Both the position numbers and the translations under genes were made by a program. A stretch of 64,000 nt of DNA, from positions 27,758,279 to 27,822,278 of the forward strand of contig CM042983.1 of assembly GCA_023678885.1 (NCBI GenBank), given 5' to 3'. Positions 37,100-48,683 of the stretch are shown here, piece by piece. Position 1 is the first letter of the stretch; the number at the start of each line of letters is the position of its first letter. The notes beneath the pieces were generated by a model, which saw only the letters and a program-made list of their open reading frames with translations, had not been told where the DNA came from and ran no database searches. This DNA comes from Pogostemon cablin (lineage: Eukaryota > Streptophyta > Magnoliopsida > Lamiales > Lamiaceae).

Positions 37100-39113
37100 A
37101 TTTATTAATAATCTTTTTTTCTTCTTCTTTGTTTTGGACAAGTGTGAAGGTCCTAAAGTTATGAAAATTTCAAATGTGGATAAAAAAAAAAAAACGAGGA
37201 CTATAGATCCTCCATGAAGATTCATGTTTCAACACTATAGCAGAACAATTCTGCACAACCAAAGTTTAAAGACTCTCTTTATTATTATCGTTTCGTTCAC
37301 AGTTTTATTATTTCGTTGTTCCTTCTATTCCCACTGTTAGAGTAACTTGATTAAATGTTAAACGATTCTCCTTTCCACCAGCTTAAACTTTTAGATGAGG
37401 TGGTCATTTAGTAGCCACAATGTAAAGGTGATTGATTGGTGTATCAAAATTCTCAACATGAACAACTATCACTCTTTACCAATCTAGTTTATTATTTTTT
37501 ATTAAAATTGTTATCACTTTTTATTTATTTCACAAAATTCGTATCAGGGATTTTTTTTTTCATGTATATAATGATCATGTGGTTTATTTAATTTATTGAT
37601 TGGTTGTAGTGGGGAAGGGCAATAGAAAGGCAAAAGCGAATCCATCCATGAAACAGAGGTATATGCTTGTTTGTCCCAGAAACTTGTTCAAAATCCATAT
37701 TATATATTATGAGAAATAGTACATCAATAAACAACACTAAAGTGATATACACTGATTAAAGATAAAAGATATCTATTCTTGCTTTGCTGGAGGGGGTTAG
37801 CTTCATGAGCCAGGGCCACCAAAATATCTATTCACTTCAAACTATATTATATCAAAAGGATTAAGATTATTAATACCTCTTAAACTAGATTAATTACCCA
37901 CTAATACACTACTAACAATATAATCAATATTGGAATAGCAAGACAAATATTTACTTGATCATTAATTAATTCTTACTATAGTACCATGAGAATAGACAAA
38001 ACACGATTTAAAATTACTATAATACCATGAGAGTAGAAAGAAATACGATTTAAAATTATGATCTGTAATTGTACGTTGATTTGGGACAAATACCTAAAAA
38101 TACAAATAAAACACTAAAATAAAAATAAAATTCAATTTTCATTAATCAAATTCACCCCCATACAATAATAAGATCGTATATTTATAAGTGATTATACTAA
38201 CTATCATTTTAATGGTAAACATAAATGAAAGAAGCAAATCAAAGTAATATAATCTAATTAATATTTAATACATAATTATTCTAAATCTTCTAATTCATCA
38301 TTTGAATTGTGTGAATTGTGTGATTAATCTTTAATACATAATTATTAATCTAAATCTTCTAATTCATCATTTGAGAAGTGTCAATTGTCAAGTGGTGCAA
38401 GTAGTGAATTAAGGTGGTCCCTTAATTTGTGGATAGGTTTGCAATTTTTCTTGATAATTCTATGCATTTTGTGTTTAAGCTTCTGTGAATTGCTCATTCG
38501 AAATAACATAAAGTATATCATTGTGGATTTGTGAGGTCATATATATATATGATCTCTGAATATTCTAGGTTATCCATTCTAATAATTTTAAAGTATATAT
38601 AATTAAGAAAAAGTTAATAAATTATACTAGATTGATTGGAGGTTTGTTCCGTGGACGAATTTTATGAATATATTCAATCATCCCTGATTGAACACAATAT
38701 AAATTTTTGGCTAGACTAGTTGAACACAATATAAATTTTGACCAGGACTGGTATTGCATTTCGTCAGTCTTGGTTGGTTCCAGCGAAAAACAATATTTTA
38801 ATCGAAGTAAATGCATAAATTTACATACTTTTAGGTTCTTAAGTGTATCTTCTTTCGATATTATGTCCGTTCGAGCAAATAAGAGGATTTATAGGTGTAG
38901 GAAAAACTAGGGTTCTTCACAATAACGTTGGGAAGGGGTTGGTGATGTTTTGATTTAGGGAAAAGTGAGGGAGATTTTAATGTGAAGATGATGGTGTGTG
39001 TATTTATGATTTGGTGAAGTATTAGCGTGAATCGTAAGGTATCTGTATATATCCTTTGTGTATAGTGTTGTAAGTGTAGTTTATGAATTTTATGAGTATT
39101 TTACTAATTTAAT
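37100..39113. other. Intergenic DNA, no gene seen
   Basis: AT-rich with a short direct repeat (TAATACATAATTATT...TCTAATTCATCATTTGA at about 38267 and 38329). No supported gene. Confidence 0.5.
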
Positions 39114-39343
39114 ATACTCCATCTGCCCCATTTAAAGAGAGTTTTTTATTTTTTGTACGTGGATTAAGAAATATTATTATTTAATGTGTAGTAAATAATT
39201 ATATTAGTGAGTGTGTGGGTTTCATATTTTAGTTGTATTAGTAGGTGTGTGGGGGTCTCATGTGTGTAAAAAATGAAATAAGACTCTTTGAATGGGACGA
39301 CAAAAAAAAAAAAATAAACCCTTTAAAAGAGATGGAGGAAGTA
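39114..39343. mobile_element. Stowaway MITE
   Basis: TA + CTCCATCTGCCCC and GAGATGGAGGAAG + TA. Common-subfamily interior with GTACGTGGATTAAG. Confidence 0.8.
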
Positions 39344-39996
39344 TAAATTTATTATTTGAAAAATGAAATGAGTGTATGGTAATAAAATGATGGGTGTGAA
39401 TAGCCATGCCCTTTTGTATATATACTAAAGTGTTAAAAAAAAAATTAGGTACCCTTTTGTATATACTAAAGTGTTAAAAAAAATAAAAAATTAGGTGTAA
39501 ACCCAATTCACATACTAACTCTTCAAATATATCCCAAAATTGGGCAAATGTAAGTTTTCAAACCTATAAACTTATTGCTTCTTCCATAAATAATATACAC
39601 CCACACACCATCATTCATTTGCTAGTCCTCTACCATTTCTTCAACTATTCTAATTCATTTTGTTCTTTTAAATATATCAAAGTACAATGATATAAATCTA
39701 TAAATTGTAAAAATGGATTGACAACTAAAATTGGAATAAAATAAATAAAATTATGTTATCTGAGATTAATATAGAATTAAACAATTATTTACAAGCCACT
39801 CGATTTTCAAATTTAGCCCCATATTGATTGGGTAATAACTATTTTGTTGTAAGTGAATTTTTAAATTGTACATCGAGCTGCGTCAAGTGGATAGAAAATG
39901 TTCATATATTCATGCCTACAAGTAACAAGATAGAATAAGATAATATAAAAACGAAACTTAACATTTAAAAAAAAAATCAACTGTTTAAAAAATTCT

Positions 39997-40225
39997 TACT
40001 CCCTCTGTCCGCCTTTAAGGGTATCATTTGCTTTTTGCACGTGGATTAAGAAATATTATTATTTAATGTGTAGTGGGTAGTTGTATTAGTGGAGACTTGG
40101 GTCCCATTTTTTAGTTGTATTAGTAGGTGTGTGTGGTCTCATATGTATAAAAAATGAAATGAGACCGTTGGGGGCGGACGCCTAAAATAGAAAAATGATT
40201 CCCTTGAAAGCGGATGGAGGGAGTA
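39997..40225. mobile_element. Stowaway MITE
   Basis: TA + CTCCCTCTGTCCGCC and GCGGATGGAGGGAG + TA; interior TTTTTGCACGTGGATTAAG. Confidence 0.85.
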
Positions 40226-41485
40226 TTTTATATTATTTAAGAAAAATTATTTTATTAACTTTATGAAGTAATTATAGTCTTTTTAGATATTAAATAAAGT
40301 ATAAAGTAAGTTATGTGTGTCATGTGATTGTTGAATTTTTTAAAGAATTGGACTCTTGTATATCTATGTGCACAAGGTGTATAAGGGTATAACTCTTTGT
40401 TATAAAGGGTATAATTTTTTCATTAAAAATTATCGATTGAAATATGAATAGTATAAATATTTGATTATAAAAATTAAAAAAAAAATCTAAAAAAAATCAA
40501 GGATATAAGTTCTTATAATAAAGTGTATAACTTATCATATTAAAGAATACAAACGTAAAATTTGGGGTCACGATATTCTTGAAACACAAATTTTAGTCAA
40601 ACAAAGTATAATGAATTATCATTTGTAATGAATGTTTTTTTTTTAATGTAAAAAATATATTGAGGCAAATAAATGAGAAAATATGAAATTTGTGATATGA
40701 TGGAGGAAGTTTTTTTTTTAAGTATCGCCTTTCATTTTATAAAAAGATTCATTAAAGTTAATTTAACTATTATCAAAAAAAATAAAAGTGATACTTAAAT
40801 ATCAGGAGTACTTAAAATATATATTTATCACATATGGTCAATGTGGTTATGTAAGTATAACAAAAAAAATTGATTTTTTTATTATTGTAATTTTAATTTA
40901 AAAAAAAAAACAATTTTAGTCTTTATTATCTAATTTTAATCTTTATAATTATAATTTAATATAGACTAAATTTGAGAATAAGACCAAATGCAAATTTTAT
41001 ATTTTCTTCGTCCCACAATAATTTACCATTTTATTTTGGGTGTCTCACTTTAATAGTTATGTTTTCCTTTTTCGTAAAAGGGAATCACACAAATTAATTA
41101 CTTCTATATTCATGAATTCACACATTACATTAATACAACTACTCACTTTATATTAAAATATGGGTTTATTAATTATAGGTACGTGTATTTACAATCTAAT
41201 TATTAATAAATACATTAATATAATATAATTACTGCGGGATACATAACGATTTTTTTTCTCCCAACATTACTCTTGTTCACAACGTTTAATATTCAACGTT
41301 TATACAGAATAATAATTTCGTTGAACACTAATGTTCACTACATCAAAACTAATATTCAACGTTTAATATTAGTGTACACTAATATACACTAATATTCAAC
41401 GTTTAATATTCAACATTTATACAAAACTAATCTTTCTTTTGTCAATGTACACTATTATTATACTTATTAATCGAGATTTTAAGAG
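40226..41485. other. Intergenic DNA with degraded MITE pieces
   Basis: A worn GTATA-rich block at about 40360-40600 resembles the CTTGTGTGC family. A reversed Stowaway-like piece starts at about 40998 (TTCTTCGTCCCAC). At 41280-41430 AATATTCAACGTTTA recurs several times. No gene. Confidence 0.4.
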
Positions 41486-41748
41486 AGGCAATTTAGGAAA
41501 AAATTATTTTTCTAATTCTCTCTGCGGTCACTTTCTTTTATTTCTCTTTCTAAATGCACGCTGATATATAGATATTGAAAGAAATAATTTAGGAAAAAAT
41601 TATTTTCCTAATTATCTCTGTGATCTCTCTTTATTCCTCTCTCTAAATGCACGTTGATGTACAGATTTTGAAATAAATAATTTAGAAAAAATCATTTTCC
41701 TAATTATCTCTGAGGCCACTTTCTTTATTCCTCTCTCTAAATGCACTC
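41486..41748. repeat. Tandem repeat, three units of about 94 bp
   Basis: Units start near 41491, 41587 and 41680. Each has AATTTAG(G)AAAAAAT, CCTAATTATCTCTG and CTCTCTAAATGCACG. Confidence 0.85.
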
Positions 41749-42329
41749 TAACTTACATTTTCGTCTTCGTTCTTCTAATTGTGACTTCATTCTTCATTTT
41801 GTGTCAAGTTTTCAATTAATTAATCAAAATTCAGATTGATTAAGTAAATTGTGCACACGTGTGTACATATTAAAATTGTATTCAATGACTTTTCTTCTAC
41901 AATTATTTATCTCACCTAAATATACATTGATGTATATTCGTGTAAATAGTTAATTCATTTTTTCTCCCCAAAAATTATTTATCTCAAATGAGTGTACAGT
42001 GATGTATATACATATAAATACTTAATCATGTTTTTTTTAATTTGCTTCACACGTTGCACATTGATGTTCTGCAAGTATGGGTAATATGGGAAAAACAAAA
42101 TTAAATTTTGTATTTGTGCGTAATTTTCTATAGTGAATGTATGAATTAGTAATATCTAAATACATTTTGTACGTAATATTTATTGACCCTTAAAATATTA
42201 TTTTTTTCATCTCACTACACACTAAAATATTATTTTTTAATTCCTGTAAAAAAGAAAAGGGAAAATAGATTTTTTTGTCCGCTAACTTTATTCAATTTTG
42301 AATTTAGTCCATAAATTTTTCACTTTTTG

Positions 42330-42415
42330 AAAATCGTCCATTATATTTGCAGAATTTTGAAAATCGTCCATTATATTTGAAAATTTTGAAAATCGTCCAT
42401 CATGTTTATCAAGTT
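42330..42415. repeat. Minisatellite of TGAAAATCGTCCAT units in the MULE end
   Basis: TTTTGAAAATCGTCCATTAT recurs about three times with a 27-29 bp spacing. Confidence 0.8.
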
Positions 42416-42545
42416 CAACAAAATCGTCCGTTTCAACAGGTCATTAGCAGGTTATTCTAAAAAATAAAAATAAAAAATATGTAATATATATATATATATA
42501 TACTATTTTAAAAAAAAAAATAGCCTCCACTAAGAATTTATATTA

Positions 42546-42776
42546 TACTCTCTCCGTCCGCCCGAAAGAGGGCATTTTGCTTTTGTGCACGTTGATTAAG
42601 AAGTATTGTTATTTAATATATAGTGGGTAGTTGTATTAGTGGGAGTGTGGATCACATATTTTAATTGTATTAGTGGGTGTGTATGGATCTCATGTGTGTA
42701 AAAAAGGAAGTGGCCCTCTTTGGAACGGACGACCAAAATGGAAAAAAGACCCTCTTTCGAGCGGACGGAGGAAGTA
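42546..42776. mobile_element. Stowaway MITE nested in the 42259-43076 MITE
   Basis: TA + CTCTCTCCGTCCGCC and GCGGACGGAGGAAG + TA. Common interior. Confidence 0.88.
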
Positions 42777-43744
42777 TCAATATTTAGTCAAATTTGCTCA
42801 ACTTTAGTAATGAGATTAATATTGTTTGTTTGGTATACGGAAGTGAAAAATAAAAAGTGAGATAAAATTGGTTAAATAAAAATATGATATAGATTAATTG
42901 GGGTGAAAATATTCAAATGACCTGCCATAGCAGGTCAAAGGACCAAAATGCTGAATTTTATGAAGATAATGGACTAATTTCAAAATTGTTATAAAATTAA
43001 CGGACTAATATCAAAATTAAAAAAGTTAATGGACTAATTTCAAAATGAATGAAAGTTAACGGATGAAATTTTTCCCAAAAGAAAATGTGATTATTAATAC
43101 TACATGGGATGGAGGTAGTGCATTTAAAGACGCAAACGTGATGATGATAGAGGAGTAATTGTGGAGTAGAAATTTTGGATGTGTGACAGTGTGGCAATGT
43201 ATAAACCCACGTTTTGTTTTCCTTTTTTTTTTTACTAAAGCAGTGTCAGAAAATGCACAAACCCAGCTTTAGTCCATTCCTCTCCAATTCGAATCATCAT
43301 ATTTCATTTGTTCTTAAATTAGGATTAAAAGACATCTTCTTTAACGAAATCAAATTTATAAAATTAAATTTTCAAGATTTCAAAGACGAATTAAATGTCA
43401 TCTTTATGATGGTTAGAATATCATCTTTTAACTCTTTTATGAAACCATCACATACTAAGAGTTTCGTCCTATGACCAAGGAGCGATAACATTTTAATAAA
43501 ATGTGATATTAAATTAATAAAAAAGTGTTATTAAATTAATAAAAATAATAATAATGGTGCAGTAAATTGTTCATATTTATCATCACTACGTCGACCTTTC
43601 AAATGTGTTTCAGTATTAGCCGCGCCTGCAGATTGCTCTGGCTCTGTTCCATCTCAATCACCAAGATTTCTTTCACAAATCTTTAGATGCTACACAATTA
43701 GAGAACGCCAAATTACCATCACTACGTCGATCAAACCATCCTTA

Positions 43745-43892
43745 TTTTTGTCGCAAACAGCATTTTTCTATTATTTTCTTTTCGTAGTGTAGGTCGAGCC
43801 ACGACCTATTTAACATACCGTCCTTTTTGTCGCAAACCGTACTTTTATTTTCTTTTAGTAGTGTAGGTCGAGCCATGTCCCATTTAACATCT
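43745..43892. repeat. Direct repeat, 79-bp period, with GTAGTGTAGGTCGAGCC
   Basis: TTTTTGTCGCAAAC starts at 43745 and 43824. Both copies run through TAGTGTAGGTCGAGCCA and CATTTAACAT-like ends. ACTACGTCGA also occurs nearby at about 43587 and 43721. Origin unknown. Confidence 0.75.
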
Positions 43893-44246
43893 CTACGTAA
43901 GAATTAAGAATTTGGTTCAAGTCGACAGGATCATGGCCTAGCCTTGTAAACAGACAACCCATCTAGGGAGAAAAGCTGAATTGTTGAAAGAACAAGGAAA
44001 TATATATGCAACAATGGTGGATGTAGTAATGATGTCAAAGTGCCAAATTTGGGTGTCTTTACACCCTCTACCAATCTAAACTAGACCAATTTGTGCTAAT
44101 TAATAGTAATGAATTGCATAACAGCAGAATTGAATAAATAAATTGCACATAAGCTTCAAACTTACAATATGCTATTTAGTTAACATACAACCTCAAAACT
44201 ATAGTCCTAACAGAAGTAACAGTTAAGAAAAAACCATCTCTTAACT

Positions 44247-47200
44247 TCAGCCTTCGCTGTCTCCAGCTCTCTCCTCCGCAGCTGCCGCCATCAACTCGTC
44301 AAATTTTTCTGTCTTCACAAGCACTATCTCAATCTAATTAACAGAGAGAGAGGAGAATGCGCCTAAATGAAGGAAATATAGAGAAAGGAAGCATCATTAG
44401 CAGCTAGCAGATAAACTCTGGGTGGAGACTGCACCCACACCAAACCCCCCTCTGTCGTTAGACAACAGTGGGCAGCGTGGTGAAAAGAAAATGAAAAAGA
44501 AAAAAACAGCCACCATAATCTGCAATCTATAGGACAACATAGGGTAGCATAGTCCGGAGTTCAATTCGCCCATGACATATGATAGACATTCTTAATAGAT
44601 TATACAGACTTACTTTGGCTTTTGAGATAGGTCGCTCTCTTGATTCATCTCTGATTTCAACAGTCGATGTCGTAATCTCTGCAGATAAATTTGTTAATAT
44701 AAGAACACTAGATTACTGATTAAGATGTAGTCAATTTGTGAGGATGCATAGGAAAACAATATGATTACAGGGAGCCTCACTCTTCTCGACCGCAAATCCA
44801 TTATTCTTAAGGATCTCAGCAATGCTCACAACAGTAGAGATAGCTGCACATGATAGAGTCAAGTGTGTCAAAACATTCTCTTTAAAAATTAAAAAGAAAA
44901 GTGTAAAGATTAGTGTTGGATTGAAATATCCACACAAATAAATCCTGCCCAATCAACAATTACTGATTCATAGGTTCAGTGATCACTCCAGATCCATATC
45001 TAATAAAAAACAAGCAATACAAATGAGACTCCTAACCTAAACCCTATCCCTTACCTAAGCCAACCAAGTGAGAGAAGCCCAAATATTAACTCTATATGCG
45101 CATGTTATCAATTCCCTCCCCATTAAAAACAGTCTTTTCCAAGGCTCGTGAAGTGAAGCAGCTCTTCAACGCATCATAGGTTGGTGGACCAATGCCATGA
45201 CAAAGAATCACCTCTGGCTCAAATACTGGGTTGTCCAATATCAAAAAGAGAACGTAAGGAGGTAAAATGGGTTCAGTAGGATGGTTTCCAAAGACATCCT
45301 TTTTCTAAGAAACAAAGAATATCACCAGCTGCCTCAAATTCCAAACGTCCAATAGCCAAACAGAAGCTAGGGAAGCTTTAATTGAACAATTGTGTTTGAA
45401 CATTCCATTATCAGAATCTTACACCATTTTCAAACAAAATTTAAAAAAAAAATAAAAAAATAAAAAAAAAAACATTAATTTACATGCGTACAAGTAAATG
45501 TTGGGTTGCTGATGGGGTGGATTCTAATCACCAAAACGGGAGTGGTGGTTTAATATTACAGAGCTGCCACAATGGATTTTTAAAATTTTTAACTCGAGAT
45601 TTCAATAAGTTAATTATTTTTAATTGAGCAGATGAGTAGAGCTGATTACTGCATCCATTTTTTGAATAGAAATACACATATTTAACTTGCAATTTCCGTC
45701 GCTTTACAACTGTACGAAGTAAAAACTGCAGTTTTGGTCCCTTGCATTACAATTTAATGCAATTGTCCACAGTAAATTCTAAGATAAACAATTAAATCTT
45801 TACAGCCTATAGATACACTATCTGTTATGTTGATATGCATACAATTTTTTTATATGCTGCATCCTACGTGTGTTTATAGTGTAAGAGAGTGTTTAGTTCA
45901 TATTGTGTTGGTATTAGTCAATGGGCCTTAAAATTTGTTAAACATAAGAAAGTTCACACACTAATTGCACTTACGTGGGCTAACTTTTCCTTTAAGCCCG
46001 TTGGTAAAAGGCAAGGAGCTCGATGGAGTACAACCTATGGGACAGGTGGGTTGCAATATACCATAAAACTAATAAGAAATTAAGGGTCCTCATGCTCATT
46101 CCTTGTTTATCATATTTACAAACTTTATTAACCCACATATTAACTTTAGTAAACCAAACACTCTCTAAGAAGTGGTGGAAATGTGTTTGCTCTCATGTAA
46201 GGTTTTGTAGAAAATAAATGCACATTACTGATTACAAAATAATTAACACATATAATAATGTTTAAACATTATTAAACACTCATCGATACATGGATCGTAG
46301 ATCCTATTTTATCTATTTACAATTATGGGGCAAACGAAATTTGTTATGTACTTATGTTTCAAAAAAGATATGGCTGTCCTTAAATAGTGGATTGGTAAAT
46401 CGCTTGGCCGGTAATCAGCCAGCAATAGACGAAGACTCTTAGTTTATTTAAGTTAAATAAAAATCATGTAAATCCTGTTGCAGCTTCGAAACTAATCATA
46501 AGAATTCCTTCAATGGTGAGCTAGTTAGTTGAATTATCTTAAGCAAGAAGCAATAATCAGAAAGAACAGAACTCCAGAACCCATCCTAGAGAAAAGCTCA
46601 ACTAAAGCAATTAAGTTTCCTCATTAGATTTAACAGGGGAAAAAGAAGGGGAAGAATTTTTATTTTTTTTTGGAAAAGTGTCCTCCATACAGGGATTCTT
46701 TATTCAGGCAATAGCACATGGAAATTGAAGCAAAAACTGACAAAAGGTAGAAAACAGAAACACAAATAAGTATATATTTATATCTTAATTAATTTTGAAC
46801 GAACGATATTTAAAGCATCCATAAGTGGTAGTATAAAACAAATCTTGAAGATAATCAAATCAAACCAAATCCCACTTAAGAAATATACTGTGTAAAGTAG
46901 CAAAAGGTCCAAGAATCCCAGTGTTTCGCAGTATAAGGGTTATTAGAAGGATATCACAAATAAGATAAATATTACCCAAAAATAATAAATAAATAATACT
47001 ACTAAAAGCGCAATAGATGAGAAGGAGAGAAATACCCATCCCAAGAGCAGAAAGCTCAACCTCACTATGCTGTTGCATGTACCTCTACAAGTATAATAAA
47101 TAACAATTACTCAGAATCAGATCAATAAAATGAGAACCCAAATTGACTATTTACTAAATAATACGCCCGAAGAGGGGATTGAGGGTTATACCTTGGATAA

Positions 47201-47293
47201 ATTGACGTAGAAAAAGAGGGGTTTTTTGGTGTTGGAAACCTGGATTCTTCACGGAGTCTGCGGAGATGTTAATGTTGGTCACTCCCTCTCCAT
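44247..47293 (-). pseudogene. ALBA-family DNA/RNA-binding protein gene, five exons, first exon disrupted
   Basis: ALBA proteins are small nucleic-acid-binding proteins. Minus-strand exons: 47293-47192, 47084-47036, 44843-44781, 44678-44614, 44333-44247, all with GT-AG borders and matching phase. Exon 1 ends RIQVSNTKKPLFFYVNLSK. Exon 2 has YMQQHSEVELSALGM, exon 3 AEILKNNGFAVEK. Exon 4 reads ITTSTVEIRDESRERPISK, and exon 5 VLVKTEKFDELMAAAAEE up to TGA (44249-44247). These closely follow plant At2g34160-like ALBA proteins. The first exon is odd: after ATG (47293) the frame meets TGA within five codons, while NINISADSV, the expected N-terminus, is in another frame. A 2-bp gain and a roughly 5-bp loss near 47247 would explain it. 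Either a recent pseudogene or an assembly error; everything after residue 15 or so looks functional. Intron 2 is about 2.2 kb and contains a MITE. Confidence 0.85.
45885..46165. mobile_element. Tourist-like (PIF/Harbinger) MITE in ALBA intron 2
   Basis: TAA duplication at 45882-45884 and 46166-46168. Ends GAGAGTGTTTAGTTCA and, inverted, GAGAGTGTTTGGTTTAC. Non-coding, 281 bp. Confidence 0.8.
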
Positions 47294-47466
47294 GAAAGCC
47301 AATTCTAGTTAAGAGAAGAGAATTGGATAGATTCTAGGGTTTACACACTAAATCTAAATACATTAATTATGCACTGTTGCAGCAGGAATTTGTGATCCAG
47401 GAGTAATTAGCGTAAAATAGACGTTATCAGTAATCTACAGGATGTAGAATTCAAGAATATGTATGT

Positions 47467-47482
47467 ATCGTATGTATATATA
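47467..47482 (-). promoter_or_regulatory. Possible TATA box of the ALBA gene
   Basis: TATATATAC lies about 180 bp before the ALBA ATG on the minus strand, a usual distance for a plant TATA box with a short leader. Confidence 0.35.
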
Positions 47483-48683
47483 TACACGTTGGTTTTATAG
47501 ACAACACAGAGCAATCAGCCAACGAATAGGAAATGTTTTTCTTTTGCAGGAAAAGGATGATGGGAGGGTCCGCGAATTAATCAGTTCACTTTAAACGCTT
47601 CGGATCGTTCATAATGCACATCTTATTCTAATTCAAGTGAAACTTGTCATTAATAAATTGAATAAATTAGGAGTTAAAAATATCGATTCACGTAAAAGTA
47701 CAAGTAGAATATCAAAATTAGTTATTTATGTCCAAACAAATTTCAAATAATGTTATTATATCGGATGGTTTCCTAATCCTTGACCCAAAGCAAACGTCAT
47801 CTAAAAATAATATGGAAAAGTCGTATACTCTAGAAAAGATGCCATTCGGTTTACATGACAAATCCGACAAAGATGAACATAATCCAAAAAAATGAAAATC
47901 ATAATTTGGAAAAGCGAAGATGATAGAAGTTTCACATGAAATTTTTGGTGTAGAGTTTACAGACCCGTTTCTTATTGATTTTAGAAATTTTGGTGTAAAT
48001 ATTTGTTGAAGAAAAGTTTAGTTCTTAATTATAAATAATCATTTCTATTTTTCTTTTTTCAGTTAATAGTATTATTATACCATTTTGGTAAAAGCCACCT
48101 ACAAAAATTTTAACTAAACTGGTCAATTATATCTAACTTTCCTAAAAATATACTGTAAATCAAATAAAATAAAAGTGTAATATATGTAAAACAATGAACT
48201 AAATTTACGAATATGAGTCAAAATAAATTGATTAAAAAAAAAAGAAATACATAAAATGATAAGCCGGAGGGAGTACATAAGATTTTCAAAATTTCTTACC
48301 ATTTCATCAAATACTTAATAATGAGATGAGATCATATATCATTTGGAGTATTAATAGTTTATTGAGCATCAATTTAACGAGTAAAAAAAATTCAAAGCAA
48401 GCATAGAAGAGAGTAGAAAGTCGTGGCAAAAAGTAGAACTCCGTAGCAATAAACGAAGTGCAGTAAGCTGAATAGCTGAGACTACAGAATAATGGGTAAA
48501 GAGATGAACACAATACTGCGTCGTTTCGTTTTTCATCTTCTCCAAATCTTCATATACCAAAAGTCAAAAGCAAACCCCATATATTAGCCTAACCTTTTTA
48601 CTTCCAAATCAGCTATTCTATGTATAATTCATGTGATTTCACCAAAAATAGTAAGCATAATTAGCAGGCAGATGGAGGAGAGG

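Larger units (their letters stand above)
42259..43076. mobile_element. Mutator-like MITE (818 bp with insert), perfect 9-bp target duplication
   Basis: AAAAGAAAA at 42250-42258 and 43077-43085. Terminal repeats GGGAAAATAGATTTTTTTGT and, inverted, GGGAAAAATTTCATCCGTTA share CTAACTTTATTCA / TTAACTTTCATTCA and TTAGTCC. A Stowaway is nested inside (42546-42776). Confidence 0.88.

Noticed and set aside
48250..48277. Stowaway end (GGAGGGAGTA) near the helicase 3' side
   Set aside because: No matching opposite end found within 400 bp; at most a fragment.
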